Origin: an uncultured Verrucomicrobiota bacterium
Lineage (GTDB): Bacteria; Verrucomicrobiota; Kiritimatiellia; RFP12; UBA1067
Assembly (NCBI GenBank): GCA_946631535.1
Contig: CAMPAF010000003.1
Location: forward strand, 1-35,389
DNA: 35,389 bases
Direction of reading: 5' to 3'
In this document: in pieces, positions 7,710-15,179 of the stretch
Layout: every line of letters begins with the position of its first letter
How positions within the stretch are numbered: the first letter of the stretch is position 1
Made by a program: the position numbers and the translations under genes
The notes under the pieces: generated by a model
Seen by the model: only the letters and a program-made list of their open reading frames with translations
Database searches by the model: none
Told to the model about the DNA's origin: nothing

Positions 7710-9272
7710 TCAGAGCTCGTTTCCGCGCTTCGCCGCATCCTTGTCCTTGACGCCGCCGGAGAAGTCTCTCACCAAGTGGCGGTGCAGCATTTGCTCGTAG
7801 AGCTCGATGTATTGACGGGCGCACGCCTCGTGGTTGAAACGCGTGAGCGACTCCGCCATGATGCGCGCGATCTCAGCCTCGCGCACCTCGGCAGGAAGCG
7901 ACCAGAACGCCATCGCCTGATCCATGGCCCAGAAGAGGCCGTTGGAGTCGTAGGTGTCGAAGCGGAAGCCGTTGCCGACGTGCCGCTTCATGTCGAGGGG
8001 CTCCACGGTGTCGTGAAGGCCGCCGGTGTTGTGGGCGATGGCGAGCGAACCGTAGATGGGCGCCTGCATCTGCGGAAGGCCGCACGGCTCGAAGAGCGAC
8101 GGCATGAGCAGGAAGTCCGACGCCGCGAAGCCGAGCTGGGAAAGTCGGCCGTCGAAGTCGTGCACCGCAAGGCGGTTGCCGATGTTGTGGAAGCTGCGGA
8201 TGTCCCAGAACGGCTGCTGGAAGGCGCCGTTCGCGATGATCGCGATCTGCGCGCCCTGCGCCCAGTGCTTGTCCAGGAAGCGGTAGCAGATGTCGGAGAG
8301 GAGCTGCGGCCCCTTCTGGACGGGATCGAGGCGCGACGGCCAGAAGAAGAGCGGCGCGTCTGGGTTCTCCTCAAGGCCTAGCGCGTGCTGGAGGGCAAGC
8401 TTGTTCTTGCGCTTCGCCTCCACATGATCGTCGGGTCCGTAGCGGAACGGGATCTTGTCGTCGATCGCAGGGTTGTCGGTCGGATCGGGCGCGTTGAGGA
8501 TGCCCGCAGCGCAGCCGGCGTGGAACTTGTTGCGTATCTCGCTGCGGATGGAGTCGGGGATGAAGTCGTGCCAGCCGTCGACGATCTCCTTCAGGAAAGT
8601 CGGAGATACCGTGTTTATGAAGTGGGCGGCGAAGATGCCGGACGCCTGTAGGTCGACCGGGTTAGTGTCGCGCGACTCGAAGTAGTTGTACGGCGGACGC
8701 GAGAGGTAGAGGTTCTGCCAGAACTCGGCGGCGTCGATGCCTGCGTCCTCCACCTCCGCGAGCGTGAGCTTGTGCGTGTGGATGTTGTGGACGGTGAAGA
8801 GGCAGGGGATGCCCATGCGGCGGGCGGCGGCGGGGATGAGGCCAGTCATCCAGTCGTTGCAGTGGATGAGATCCGGCTGCACCTCGGGGATGAAGTGGTT
8901 GATCACCTCGCGCTGGAAGGCGAGCGCGAGCTTCGGGTTCGCGCCGCTCTGGGAATAGACGCGGTCGCGGTAGTAGAAGCAGCGGTCCTCGGCGAGGTGG
9001 ATGCGGTCGCTCGTCATGCGGCTCTTGTACACGCGCAGCTCGTCGGCGACGAGCTGGCCCGTCTCCTCGTGGAACATGCGCCTGTAGTGCGGCAGCGCCA
9101 CATGCACGTCGGCCCCCAGGTCGAAGAGCGCCGCCACGAGCGACGCCGACACGTCGGCCATGCCGCCAGCCTTCGCGCTCATCTTGCCAGCCAGGTTCCC
9201 CATGCCCTCCGGCAGATACGTGATCTCCGGAGTGACGATCAGGATGCGCGGCTTCTTCGACGTTCTCCTCAT
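7710..9272 (-). CDS. glgA: Glycogen/starch synthase (GT5 family)
   Basis: A 520-residue cytosolic glucosyltransferase that extends alpha-1,4-glucan from a nucleotide glucose. The N-terminal domain has ILIVTPEITYLPEG and the KAGGMADV loop (usual form K.GGL.DV), then HCNDWMTGLIP and LFTVHNIHTHKL. The C-terminal domain has FFWPSRLDPVQKG with the Arg and Lys that hold the sugar nucleotide, then MPSLFEPCGLPQMQA with the conserved Glu, and NTGGLHDTV. An extra stretch between ITYLPEG and the KAGG loop marks a divergent GlgA group. The start ATG 9272 overlaps the thiM stop (ATGA), so translation is coupled. Length fits the family. Confidence 0.92.
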   Translation of the reverse strand: MRRTSKKPRILIVTPEITYLPEGMGNLAGKMSAKAGGMADVSASLVAALFDLGADVHVALPHYRRMFHEETGQLVADELRVYKSRMTSDRIHLAEDRCFYYRDRVYSQSGANPKLALAFQREVINHFIPEVQPDLIHCNDWMTGLIPAAARRMGIPCLFTVHNIHTHKLTLAEVEDAGIDAAEFWQNLYLSRPPYNYFESRDTNPVDLQASGIFAAHFINTVSPTFLKEIVDGWHDFIPDSIRSEIRNKFHAGCAAGILNAPDPTDNPAIDDKIPFRYGPDDHVEAKRKNKLALQHALGLEENPDAPLFFWPSRLDPVQKGPQLLSDICYRFLDKHWAQGAQIAIIANGAFQQPFWDIRSFHNIGNRLAVHDFDGRLSQLGFAASDFLLMPSLFEPCGLPQMQAPIYGSLAIAHNTGGLHDTVEPLDMKRHVGNGFRFDTYDSNGLFWAMDQAMAFWSLPAEVREAEIARIMAESLTRFNHEACARQYIELYEQMLHRHLVRDFSGGVKDKDAAKRGNEL

Positions 9273-10192
9273 GATGCGCGCTCGATAAGCTTCACGTGGC
9301 CGCGCTTCACGATGTCGTCCGGCTTGATGGCGGCCAGCGCGTCAAGGAAGGCAATCTGGTAGGATCCAGGCGCGGACGTCTTCGCGGCGGCGATCTCGCC
9401 CGCCACGGCCGTGACGAGCGCGGTCGCGAGCGTCGCCTCCCAGCGGGCCTTGCTGCCGAGCGTGCCGAGGAAGGCAGCCCCGAACACTCCCTGCGCAGTG
9501 CCGACGCCGGCCACGCGCGACATCATCGGCGAGCCGTTCGAGATCGCCACCACAGGCGCGCCCTCTCCCGCCACGTAGTCCGTCTCGCCGGTCACCAGCA
9601 CGGCCGCGCGAGTGACGCCCGCGAGGCGCGTGGCCTGCACGATCGTCTCGTCGCTCGACGCGGTCGACTCCATGCCGCGGCACATCGAGGTCTCGTTGCC
9701 GGCAAGGAAAAGTATCTCGGACGCGTTGCCGCGGATCATCGCCGGGAAGCGCCGGAGCAGCTCCTTTGCGATGAACGTCCTCAGCGGCAGTATTCCCACA
9801 GCCACGGGATCGAGCACCCACGGCTTGCCGTTCATGTTCGCGTGCGACACAGCCGCGCGCATCGCCTCGGTCTGGGCCTTCGTCACGGTGCCGGTGTTCA
9901 CGAGAAGGCTGTCCGCCAGCTTCACGAACTGCGGCACCTCGCTCATGTCCTCTACCACCGCCGACGACCCGCCGAGCGCCAGCAGCGCGTTCGCGGTGAA
10001 GTGCGCCGCCGCGTGCTCGCTTATGCAGTGCACGAGCGGACGCTTCGCGCGCAACGCGTCGAGCGCGTCCGCGGCCGTCCTCAGGACGGACGCCGCCGTG
10101 ACGCCGGTTTTCTTCTCCGGCACCTTCTTCTTCCTCACGATCATCTCGTCGCTCGAGATGTCGTCCATGTCTTGCAGTTGCTCCTTGGCCAT
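9269..10192 (-). CDS. thiM: ThiM-like hydroxyethylthiazole kinase, active-site Cys replaced
   Basis: A 307-residue protein of the thiazole salvage kinase family (phosphorylates 4-methyl-5-hydroxyethylthiazole). Matches: PLVHCISE, FTANALLALGGSS, DSLLVNTGT, PWVLDPVAVG, AMIRGNASEI, AVLVTGETDYV, and GSYQIAFLDAL near the end. In E. coli the catalytic loop is VGTGCALS; here it is AGVGTAQG, so the usual Cys is Thr232. The substrate-side TN of the HCMTN motif is SE, and the ASPAM motif is GSSAVV. About 35 charged residues precede the family start. The ATG at 10192 has a good GAGGAG seven bases upstream, supporting the long form. It follows thiD by 2 bases and overlaps glgA. The substrate may differ from the classical one. 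Confidence 0.82.
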   Translation of the reverse strand: MAKEQLQDMDDISSDEMIVRKKKVPEKKTGVTAASVLRTAADALDALRAKRPLVHCISEHAAAHFTANALLALGGSSAVVEDMSEVPQFVKLADSLLVNTGTVTKAQTEAMRAAVSHANMNGKPWVLDPVAVGILPLRTFIAKELLRRFPAMIRGNASEILFLAGNETSMCRGMESTASSDETIVQATRLAGVTRAAVLVTGETDYVAGEGAPVVAISNGSPMMSRVAGVGTAQGVFGAAFLGTLGSKARWEATLATALVTAVAGEIAAAKTSAPGSYQIAFLDALAAIKPDDIVKRGHVKLIERAS

Positions 10193-10194
10193 AA

Positions 10195-11031
10195 CTATCT
10201 CCTCGTCTTTGGCATGCCTAGCACGCCGCAGTTCTGCCCAATATGATACGAAAACTTTATCGCTTCGTAAACGTAATTTTTTGCCCTCGCCACGGCGTCC
10301 CCAAGCGAGGCGCCGAGCGCGAGCCCCGCGGCTATCGCCGCTGCCAGCGTGCAGCCCGTGCCGTGCGTCGAGACTGGCTCCTTCACGCGGGGGCACGCGA
10401 AGGCGCGGAACCGCCGTCCGTCGTACAGCACGTCCTCCGCGGCGCCGCACGTCGAATGGCCTCCCTTGACGAGGACGGCGCAACGGAACTTCCGCGCTAG
10501 CGTCTTCGCGGCGAGCCGCACGTCCGCCGCCGTTCCGATCTCGTCGCCCAGCAGCGCTTCCGCCTCCGGCAGGTTCGGCGTGATGAGCGTCGCGAGCGGC
10601 AGCAGGCGCTCGGCGAGCGCCGCTTCCGCGTCGTCCGCCAGCAGCTTCGCCCCGCTCGTCGCCACCATCACTGGATCGATCACCTTCTTGACGCGCGGAA
10701 GCGCCGCGAGTTTCTCTGCCACCACGTCGATCACGTCGGCGGTCGCGAGCATGCCCGTCTTGAGAGCCCTCACGCCGTACATCTCGAAGATTGCGTCCAG
10801 CTGAGCCGCGACGAACGCGGGCGGCGCCACATGCACGGCGCGCACCCCGCGCGGGTTCTGGGCGGTGAGCGCCGTGAGCACCGTGCAGCCGTGAAGGCCG
10901 TATGCGTGGAACGCGCGCAGGTCGGCCTGTATGCCGGCGTTGCCGCCGGAATCGCTGCCGGCTATCGTCAGAGCGCACGGGAAGGTCGCCGTGGCTTCCT
11001 TGATGCTCGTGGGATGTCCCTTGGCAAGCAT
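10195..11031 (-). CDS. thiD: Hydroxymethylpyrimidine/phosphomethylpyrimidine kinase
   Basis: A 278-residue cytosolic ribokinase-fold enzyme of thiamine synthesis that phosphorylates HMP and HMP-P. Seen: ALTIAGSDSGGNAGIQADL at the start, TALTAQNPRGV, LKTGMLAT, VIDPVMVATSGAKLL, LITPNLPEAEALLG, AVLVKGGH, and STHGTGCTLAAAIAAGLA, which contains the anion hole and the catalytic region before helix C. All key motifs are intact and length is typical. ATG 11031 is preceded by AGGAG at 7 bases and lies 10 bases after the permease gene. Together with thiM this is a thiamine salvage pair. No TPP riboswitch is seen before the operon. Confidence 0.94.
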   Translation of the reverse strand: MLAKGHPTSIKEATATFPCALTIAGSDSGGNAGIQADLRAFHAYGLHGCTVLTALTAQNPRGVRAVHVAPPAFVAAQLDAIFEMYGVRALKTGMLATADVIDVVAEKLAALPRVKKVIDPVMVATSGAKLLADDAEAALAERLLPLATLITPNLPEAEALLGDEIGTAADVRLAAKTLARKFRCAVLVKGGHSTCGAAEDVLYDGRRFRAFACPRVKEPVSTHGTGCTLAAAIAAGLALGASLGDAVARAKNYVYEAIKFSYHIGQNCGVLGMPKTRR

Positions 11032-11041
11032 GGCGCATCTC

Positions 11042-11866
11042 CTAGAACTCGAAGTAGAACAGCCGCGTGATCATGTAGCCGAGCATCAGGATCAGCAGGA
11101 ACGATATGATCACGCTCCGCTGCGTGGCGCGGCCGACTCCCACCGCGCCGAGGCGTGTGGCGAATCCCTCGTGGCAGCTCACGGCGCCTATCACGACGCC
11201 GAACACCGTCGCCTTCAAGAGGCCGACGAGAAGGTCCTTCAGCTCGGCAATCGACATCGCGCTCGCCATGTACTGGCGGAAAGGCACGTTGAGCTGCGTG
11301 TAGCCGACGAGGCCGCCGCCGATCACGCCCAGCACGCACGCGTAGAAGGCGAGGATCGGCGACATCACGAGCAGCGCGCCCATGCGCGGCGCGGCAAGGT
11401 AGCGCACCGGCGAGATGGACATCGTCTCGAGTGCAGCCACCTCGTCGTTCACCGTCATAGTGCCCAGCTCCGCCGCGAGCGCAGATCCCACGCACGCCGA
11501 AAGGCAGATGCCCGTCACGAACGGCCCCATCTCTCGGATGAGGGAGAGCATCACAGCCGCGCCGAGGTAGACCTCCTGGTTGAAGCGCCTGAGCGCCAGT
11601 CCCACCTGGAGCCCCAAGATCATGCCGGAGAACAGGCCGACCACCGTGATGACGGGCAGCGTCCTGATTCCCGTCGTGTAGAACTGGCGCACCATCGCCG
11701 CACGCGAATCGCGCCTCACCACGGTCGCCGGCAGGTAGCCAAGCGACTCCATAGCAAGGCACGTTCCCCGCCCGATGCTGGCAAACAATGACAAGAAATG
11801 ACGCCAGCAGGAACTGAACCAACCTGCCGCCGCGTCATCGAACGTTGACTCTCGTGTTACTACCAT
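11042..11866 (-). CDS. MlaE/YrbE-family ABC transporter permease
   Basis: A 274-residue inner-membrane permease. The conserved core EMGPFVTGICLSACVGSALAAELG, followed by TVNDEVAALETMSISPVRYL, matches the MlaE family, whose complexes move phospholipids or other lipids between inner and outer membrane. Five or six hydrophobic segments are visible. No ATPase (MlaF) or MCE-domain (MlaD) gene is in the window, so its partners are elsewhere. I took ATG 11866 (MVVTRESTFDD). An upstream in-frame ATG at 11887 would lie on the far side of the promoter. No ribosome site is seen, and the promoter -10 is 9 bases away, so the mRNA is probably leaderless. It heads a run with thiD, thiM, glgA and the fusion hydrolase. 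Confidence 0.88.
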   Translation of the reverse strand: MVVTRESTFDDAAAGWFSSCWRHFLSLFASIGRGTCLAMESLGYLPATVVRRDSRAAMVRQFYTTGIRTLPVITVVGLFSGMILGLQVGLALRRFNQEVYLGAAVMLSLIREMGPFVTGICLSACVGSALAAELGTMTVNDEVAALETMSISPVRYLAAPRMGALLVMSPILAFYACVLGVIGGGLVGYTQLNVPFRQYMASAMSIAELKDLLVGLLKATVFGVVIGAVSCHEGFATRLGAVGVGRATQRSVIISFLLILMLGYMITRLFYFEF

Positions 11867-11875
11867 TGCCGTGCA

Positions 11876-11884
11876 ATTATACCA
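11876..11884 (-). promoter_or_regulatory. Extended -10 promoter of the permease-thiD-thiM-glgA operon
   Basis: Minus strand TGG-TATAAT, a perfect -10 hexamer with the TG extension, 9 bases before ATG 11866. This leaves at most 2-3 bases of leader. Confidence 0.75.
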
Positions 11885-11907
11885 CAATTTACCGGAAGAG
11901 CCGCCTT

Positions 11908-12117
11908 CTATTGAATCGAAAGGAGCTCTTTTAACTCATGCCGATGCCCGTCCGCCGGCGCCGATGTCCCTGGCCGACTTTCCTTCTGCGCGGATGCGTC
12001 AGGCTGCCTTGCGCCAACATTTGACTTCTTGGCGAACAGCCTTGCCCCGCACCCGACGATAGACGCCAAGGCCAAGGCAAGGGCGATTGCCAGACATATC
12101 CTACGCGAGACATACAT
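11908..12117 (-). CDS. Small lipoprotein
   Basis: A 69-residue predicted lipoprotein: positively charged start MYVSRR, hydrophobic CLAIALALALAS, then a lipobox ending IVGC, so the mature protein would begin at that Cys. The remainder is short, polar and rich in Ser, Ala, Lys and His, with no recognised domain. The ATG at 12117 lies inside the end of the FAD oxidoreductase gene (17 bases of overlap) in another frame, so translation could be coupled. No strong Shine-Dalgarno sequence is visible. It is probably anchored in the inner or outer membrane. The signal sequence is convincing, but function is unknown. Confidence 0.6.
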   Translation of the reverse strand: MYVSRRICLAIALALALASIVGCGARLFAKKSNVGARQPDASAQKESRPGTSAPADGHRHELKELLSIQ

Positions 12118-13528
12118 TTGCCGTTTCAAGCCTTTTCTGAAGCATCGAGACATTCAGTTCGCGCGGCGTGCAGCCCTTCAGCGCCGCGAGCCCGGCCGCC
12201 GTGCCCGCGGCCTCGCCGGTCACGAAGCAGGGACAGATGAGCCGGAAGGTGTCGATCGTGTCGGGAGCGCCGAGCATGCGGCCCGCGCACAGCACGTTGT
12301 CAACGCCCTTCGGCAGCAGCTGGCGGTAAGGCACGTAGAGCGGCGCCTTGTGCGCTCCGTCCGCGCCGAACATGCCCACCGTGTCGGCCGGGCGCTTCCC
12401 TTCGCGGTACACCACGCGGTCCACGATCATCTCGGCGTCTATGAGCCGCGATGCGCGCGGCCCGATCTGCGAGCACGTGTTCGCGATGAACACCTCCTCC
12501 CAGCCGGGCGTCTTGCGCATCTCGGCCACATGCTCCCACCATTCCTTGCGGAAGCCGATCTCCGCCGCCGTGAGGTCGCGAACATCGAGTCCGTTGCCCT
12601 TCGGCCCAGTGCCCGTGTTGCCCCACCACGTGCACGGGTTCGCCTCGTTGGAACGCATCGGCCACTTGCCGGGAAGCCTCTTGCCGTCCGCCCCCTTCGG
12701 CGGCTCCTTGGCCCAGATGCGGTCCATGTTGCCGAGCCGCACCACGTGCCCGATGCCGTGCGTGATCTGGCGGTAGTCGCCGCCTGCCGCGAAGAGGATG
12801 TCCGCGTCTCCGGAGCAGTCGACCACCTGCTTCGCGAGGATAGCCTGGCGGCCCTGCTTCGACTCGAACACCACGCCCAGCACCTTGTTGCCGTCCTGGA
12901 CGACGTCCACGCCCCAGCAGTGGAAGAACATGTCGATCTTCTCCTCCTCCACCATGCGGTCCATCAGGTACTTCGCGCCCTCCGGATCTACGACGGGCTG
13001 CCAATGGCGGTTCGACGGCACGGGCCCCGTGCAGACGTGCGGCCCGAGCGCGCGGGCACGCCTCGCGAACTCCTCGGTGAGCCCCTTCGTCACGAGCCGA
13101 TACTTGCCGTCCACGATGTACGACGTGCATAGCATGATGAGGACCATGCCGTTCGTGAAGAGTCCGCCAAGCGAGCCATACCGCTCCACGATGGCCACCT
13201 TCGCACCAGTGCGCGCGGCGGCGATCGCGGCGGCGAAGCCGGCCGGCCCGCCGCCCACCACGACAACGTCCGTCTTGTGGAAGATCGGTATCTCTCGCGC
13301 GGGCTGGACGATCTTGCCGTCCTTCAGCGCGCAGCTCGGCCCGTCGTTCATCGTATGGCCCAGCGGGAAGATGTTTTTTCCGAACCAGACATTGTCCGGA
13401 TCCCCCACCGAGCCCTGCGGAAGCATCTGCTTCGTCTTTACGGCCTTGTCGGCCAGCAGACCGCCGCCGGCCAGCGCCGCGCCGCCCAGGCCAAGCTTCT
13501 TGAGAAACTCTCTTTTCGTGATTTGCAT
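12101..13528 (-). CDS. Exported FAD-dependent oxidoreductase (FAD_oxidored type)
   Basis: A 475-residue flavoprotein. The N-terminus TKREFLKKLGLGGAALAGG is Tat-like but has Lys-Arg in place of Arg-Arg. Then comes the FAD fold VVVVGGGPAGFAAAIAAARTG with VERYGSLGG, and later LAKQVVDCSGDADILFAAGG, which carries the second FAD contact. The C-terminal part NVLCAGRMLGAPDTIDTFR with FVTGEAAGTAAGLAA is typical of this family in PVC and Bacteroidetes genomes, where members sit beside glycan-use genes. The electron acceptor and substrate cannot be told. ATG 13528 has an AAGGAG site and its own promoter at 13555-13563. It lies downstream of, but separate from, a MocA oxidoreductase gene. Confidence 0.82.
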   Translation of the reverse strand: MQITKREFLKKLGLGGAALAGGGLLADKAVKTKQMLPQGSVGDPDNVWFGKNIFPLGHTMNDGPSCALKDGKIVQPAREIPIFHKTDVVVVGGGPAGFAAAIAAARTGAKVAIVERYGSLGGLFTNGMVLIMLCTSYIVDGKYRLVTKGLTEEFARRARALGPHVCTGPVPSNRHWQPVVDPEGAKYLMDRMVEEEKIDMFFHCWGVDVVQDGNKVLGVVFESKQGRQAILAKQVVDCSGDADILFAAGGDYRQITHGIGHVVRLGNMDRIWAKEPPKGADGKRLPGKWPMRSNEANPCTWWGNTGTGPKGNGLDVRDLTAAEIGFRKEWWEHVAEMRKTPGWEEVFIANTCSQIGPRASRLIDAEMIVDRVVYREGKRPADTVGMFGADGAHKAPLYVPYRQLLPKGVDNVLCAGRMLGAPDTIDTFRLICPCFVTGEAAGTAAGLAALKGCTPRELNVSMLQKRLETANVCLA

Positions 13529-13554
13529 AAAGACTCCTTGTCGCTTGGCCAGCT

Positions 13555-13563
13555 ATTGTATCA
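13555..13563 (-). promoter_or_regulatory. Extended -10 promoter of the FAD oxidoreductase gene
   Basis: Minus strand TGA-TACAAT, 26 bases before ATG 13528. A possible -35 (TTGCCT) lies 18 bases upstream of the hexamer. The roughly 20-base leader contains AAGGAG. The site lies between the MocA stop (13577) and this gene. Confidence 0.65.
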
Positions 13564-13576
13564 ATTCCCCGCCCGC

Positions 13577-15061
13577 CTAGGCAAGACGCTTCTCGAGACG
13601 CGCGAAGTCCCAGGAGCCGCGCTTGGGCGCCTTGAGGAACTCGTTCGCCTCCGGCTTGTTCGTGAAGCGCATGGACTTCGCGTCGAACAAAAGCTCCTCG
13701 CCGGGGAAACGAAGCGCGATGCAACCGATGAGCAGCGCCTCGGTGAGCGGCGCCGCGTAGGAGAGCTTGGAGCCGCACTTCTCGATGTCCTTCGCAAGGC
13801 ACGCCTCCACGAACTCGCGGTAGTGGGAATAGCGGCAGGCCTTGTCGCCTTCTGCGATGGCAGCGGAATACGCCGGACCGTCGCCGGCGATGCATGACGG
13901 GGCGCTGGCGTGGGACTGGCCGATCGTCGTGGCCTTGTCACCGACGATGATGAGCCCGTTGGTCGGCACGAGCGGATCGATCTTGGCTGGCGGCGTGTAG
14001 GGCTTGCCCGCCTTCTTCGCCTTCTTGGCCTTGCCGGCCTCGGCCTTCACGGCGTAGTCGGCGGCAAACTTGGCGAGGCCGGGAACCGCCTGCATCTCCG
14101 GCTTGAGGCCGCCGTCGAGCCACACCAGAGTGATTCCGTTGGGCACCCACTTGTTGGGGGCGAACGTCATCTCGATGCGGGACTTCTTGGGATACGCTAT
14201 CGACACTGGACCCTCGCCGAACGTGTCGGCCTTCACCTTGACCGGCAGCCCAAGCTCAAGGGCCCAGAACGCCGGGTCGGCGTTGTGCACGGCCATGTCG
14301 CCGATGGCGCCGCAGCCGTAGTCCCACCAGCCACGCCACTTGAACCTGTGGTACGCCTTCGAGAAGCCGTGGTCCGCGCTCGGCCCACACCAGCAGTCCC
14401 AGGCGTTCTTCGCGAAGTTCTCGGGCAGGGGCTCGGGCTTCGCGTACTCCGTCATGCCCTGCGGCCAGATCGGACGGTCGCTCCAGCTGTATATCTCCTT
14501 GATGCCGCCCCAGATGCCAGCGTCGCGCAACGCCTTGTAGCGCCACACCCCCGGATGGCCCTGGTTGCCCATCTGCACCACGCATCCCGTGCGGAGCGAC
14601 GCCTTGAGCATGAGTTCGCACTCCTCCACGGTGCGCGCGAGCGGCTTCTGCACGTACACGTGCTTCCCGGCGTTCATGCAGTCAATGGAGATGTAGGCGT
14701 GCGTGTGGTCCGGCGTGCCCACCTGCACGGCCTCGAACTTGTCGCCAAGCGTCTTGAGCATGTCGCGGTAGTCGGTGAACTTCGGGATGCCGGGATACTT
14801 CTTCTCCCACCTGTCGAAGGCCGAGGGATCGATGTCACACACCGCGACGAGGTCGCAACCTGCGCTGATGAGGCTTTCCGTGGCGGCGCCGCCCATGCCA
14901 CCGGAGCCGATGGCGGCGATCTTCAGCCGACGCCCCTTCACCTCTCCGGAGAATGCGGACTTCGGGGCGATGTCGTGTCCCGCCGCGCATGCGGCCACGC
15001 CGAACGCACCCGCGCCAAGCATGAATCCGCGTCTCGTGACTATCGCTTCGTTCGTCATCAT
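13577..15061 (-). CDS. Tat-exported Gfo/Idh/MocA oxidoreductase (copy 1)
   Basis: A 494-residue protein with a twin-arginine signal (VTRRGFMLGAGAFGVAA). The NAD(P)-binding fold follows: LKIAAIGSGGMGGAATESL, VAVCDIDPSAF, VGTPDHTHAYISIDCMNAGKHVYVQKP. The usual EKP of the family is QKP. The C-terminal sheet domain contains WDCWCGPS and GWWDYGCGAIGDM, as in secreted PVC members. A Lys/Ala-rich stretch (AGKAKKAKKAGK, then Pro-rich) is inserted late in the protein. It likely oxidises or isomerises sugars or sugar derivatives in the periplasm with a bound cofactor. Two adjacent ATGs (15061, 15058) share an AAGGA site; the second has the better spacing. It lies just downstream of the AAA+ regulator gene on the same strand. 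Confidence 0.88.
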   Translation of the reverse strand: MMTNEAIVTRRGFMLGAGAFGVAACAAGHDIAPKSAFSGEVKGRRLKIAAIGSGGMGGAATESLISAGCDLVAVCDIDPSAFDRWEKKYPGIPKFTDYRDMLKTLGDKFEAVQVGTPDHTHAYISIDCMNAGKHVYVQKPLARTVEECELMLKASLRTGCVVQMGNQGHPGVWRYKALRDAGIWGGIKEIYSWSDRPIWPQGMTEYAKPEPLPENFAKNAWDCWCGPSADHGFSKAYHRFKWRGWWDYGCGAIGDMAVHNADPAFWALELGLPVKVKADTFGEGPVSIAYPKKSRIEMTFAPNKWVPNGITLVWLDGGLKPEMQAVPGLAKFAADYAVKAEAGKAKKAKKAGKPYTPPAKIDPLVPTNGLIIVGDKATTIGQSHASAPSCIAGDGPAYSAAIAEGDKACRYSHYREFVEACLAKDIEKCGSKLSYAAPLTEALLIGCIALRFPGEELLFDAKSMRFTNKPEANEFLKAPKRGSWDFARLEKRLA

Positions 15062-15095
15062 CTTTTTCCTTGTCTTTTATTTGATTGTCCGTTGC

Positions 15096-15111
15096 GGCCG
15101 AGACCTCGGCC
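15096..15111. promoter_or_regulatory. Perfect palindrome in the MocA-1 leader
   Basis: GGCCGAG, AC, CTCGGCC: a 7-base perfect inverted repeat between the promoter at 15127 and the start codon at 15061. Relative to the predicted transcription start it lies at about +9 to +24, a position suited to an operator or an RNA hairpin. Confidence 0.5.
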
Positions 15112-15126
15112 AAAGGTTACTGGGAC

Positions 15127-15135
15127 ATTGTACCA
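15127..15135 (-). promoter_or_regulatory. Extended -10 promoter of MocA-1
   Basis: Minus strand TGG-TACAAT, 65 bases before ATG 15061, giving a leader of nearly 60 bases that contains the palindrome at 15096-15111 and an AAGGA ribosome site. Confidence 0.6.
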
Positions 15136-15139
15136 TCCC

Positions 15140-15155
15140 GCGGCACCCGTGCCAA
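15140..15155 (-). promoter_or_regulatory. Partial sigma-54 (-24/-12) element before MocA-1
   Basis: Minus strand TTGGCACG GGTG CCGC. The -24 half is a full match. The -12 half is CCGC instead of TTGC, but the GG and GC dinucleotides keep the required 10-base spacing. It directly adjoins the extended -10 element. It is weaker than the site at 16827. Confidence 0.35.
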
Positions 15156-15179
15156 CTCCGAAAACTTCGTGGCCAACGC

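Noticed and set aside
5843..7750. A 635-codon open frame on the plus strand
   Set aside because: It lies antisense to the esterase/GH29-like gene and has Arg/Ala/Val-rich shadow composition with no motifs; it is open because of high GC.
10243..10500. A plus-strand frame with a plausible ATG opposite thiD
   Set aside because: Antisense to clear thiD motifs and of shadow composition.
11867..12000. TPP riboswitch upstream of the thiD/thiM operon
   Set aside because: The -10 element lies 9 bases from the first start codon, leaving no room for an aptamer, and no THI-box pattern was seen.
12029..13132. A long plus-strand frame opposite the FAD oxidoreductase
   Set aside because: No domain or signal and no ribosome site; the minus-strand flavoprotein explains the region fully.
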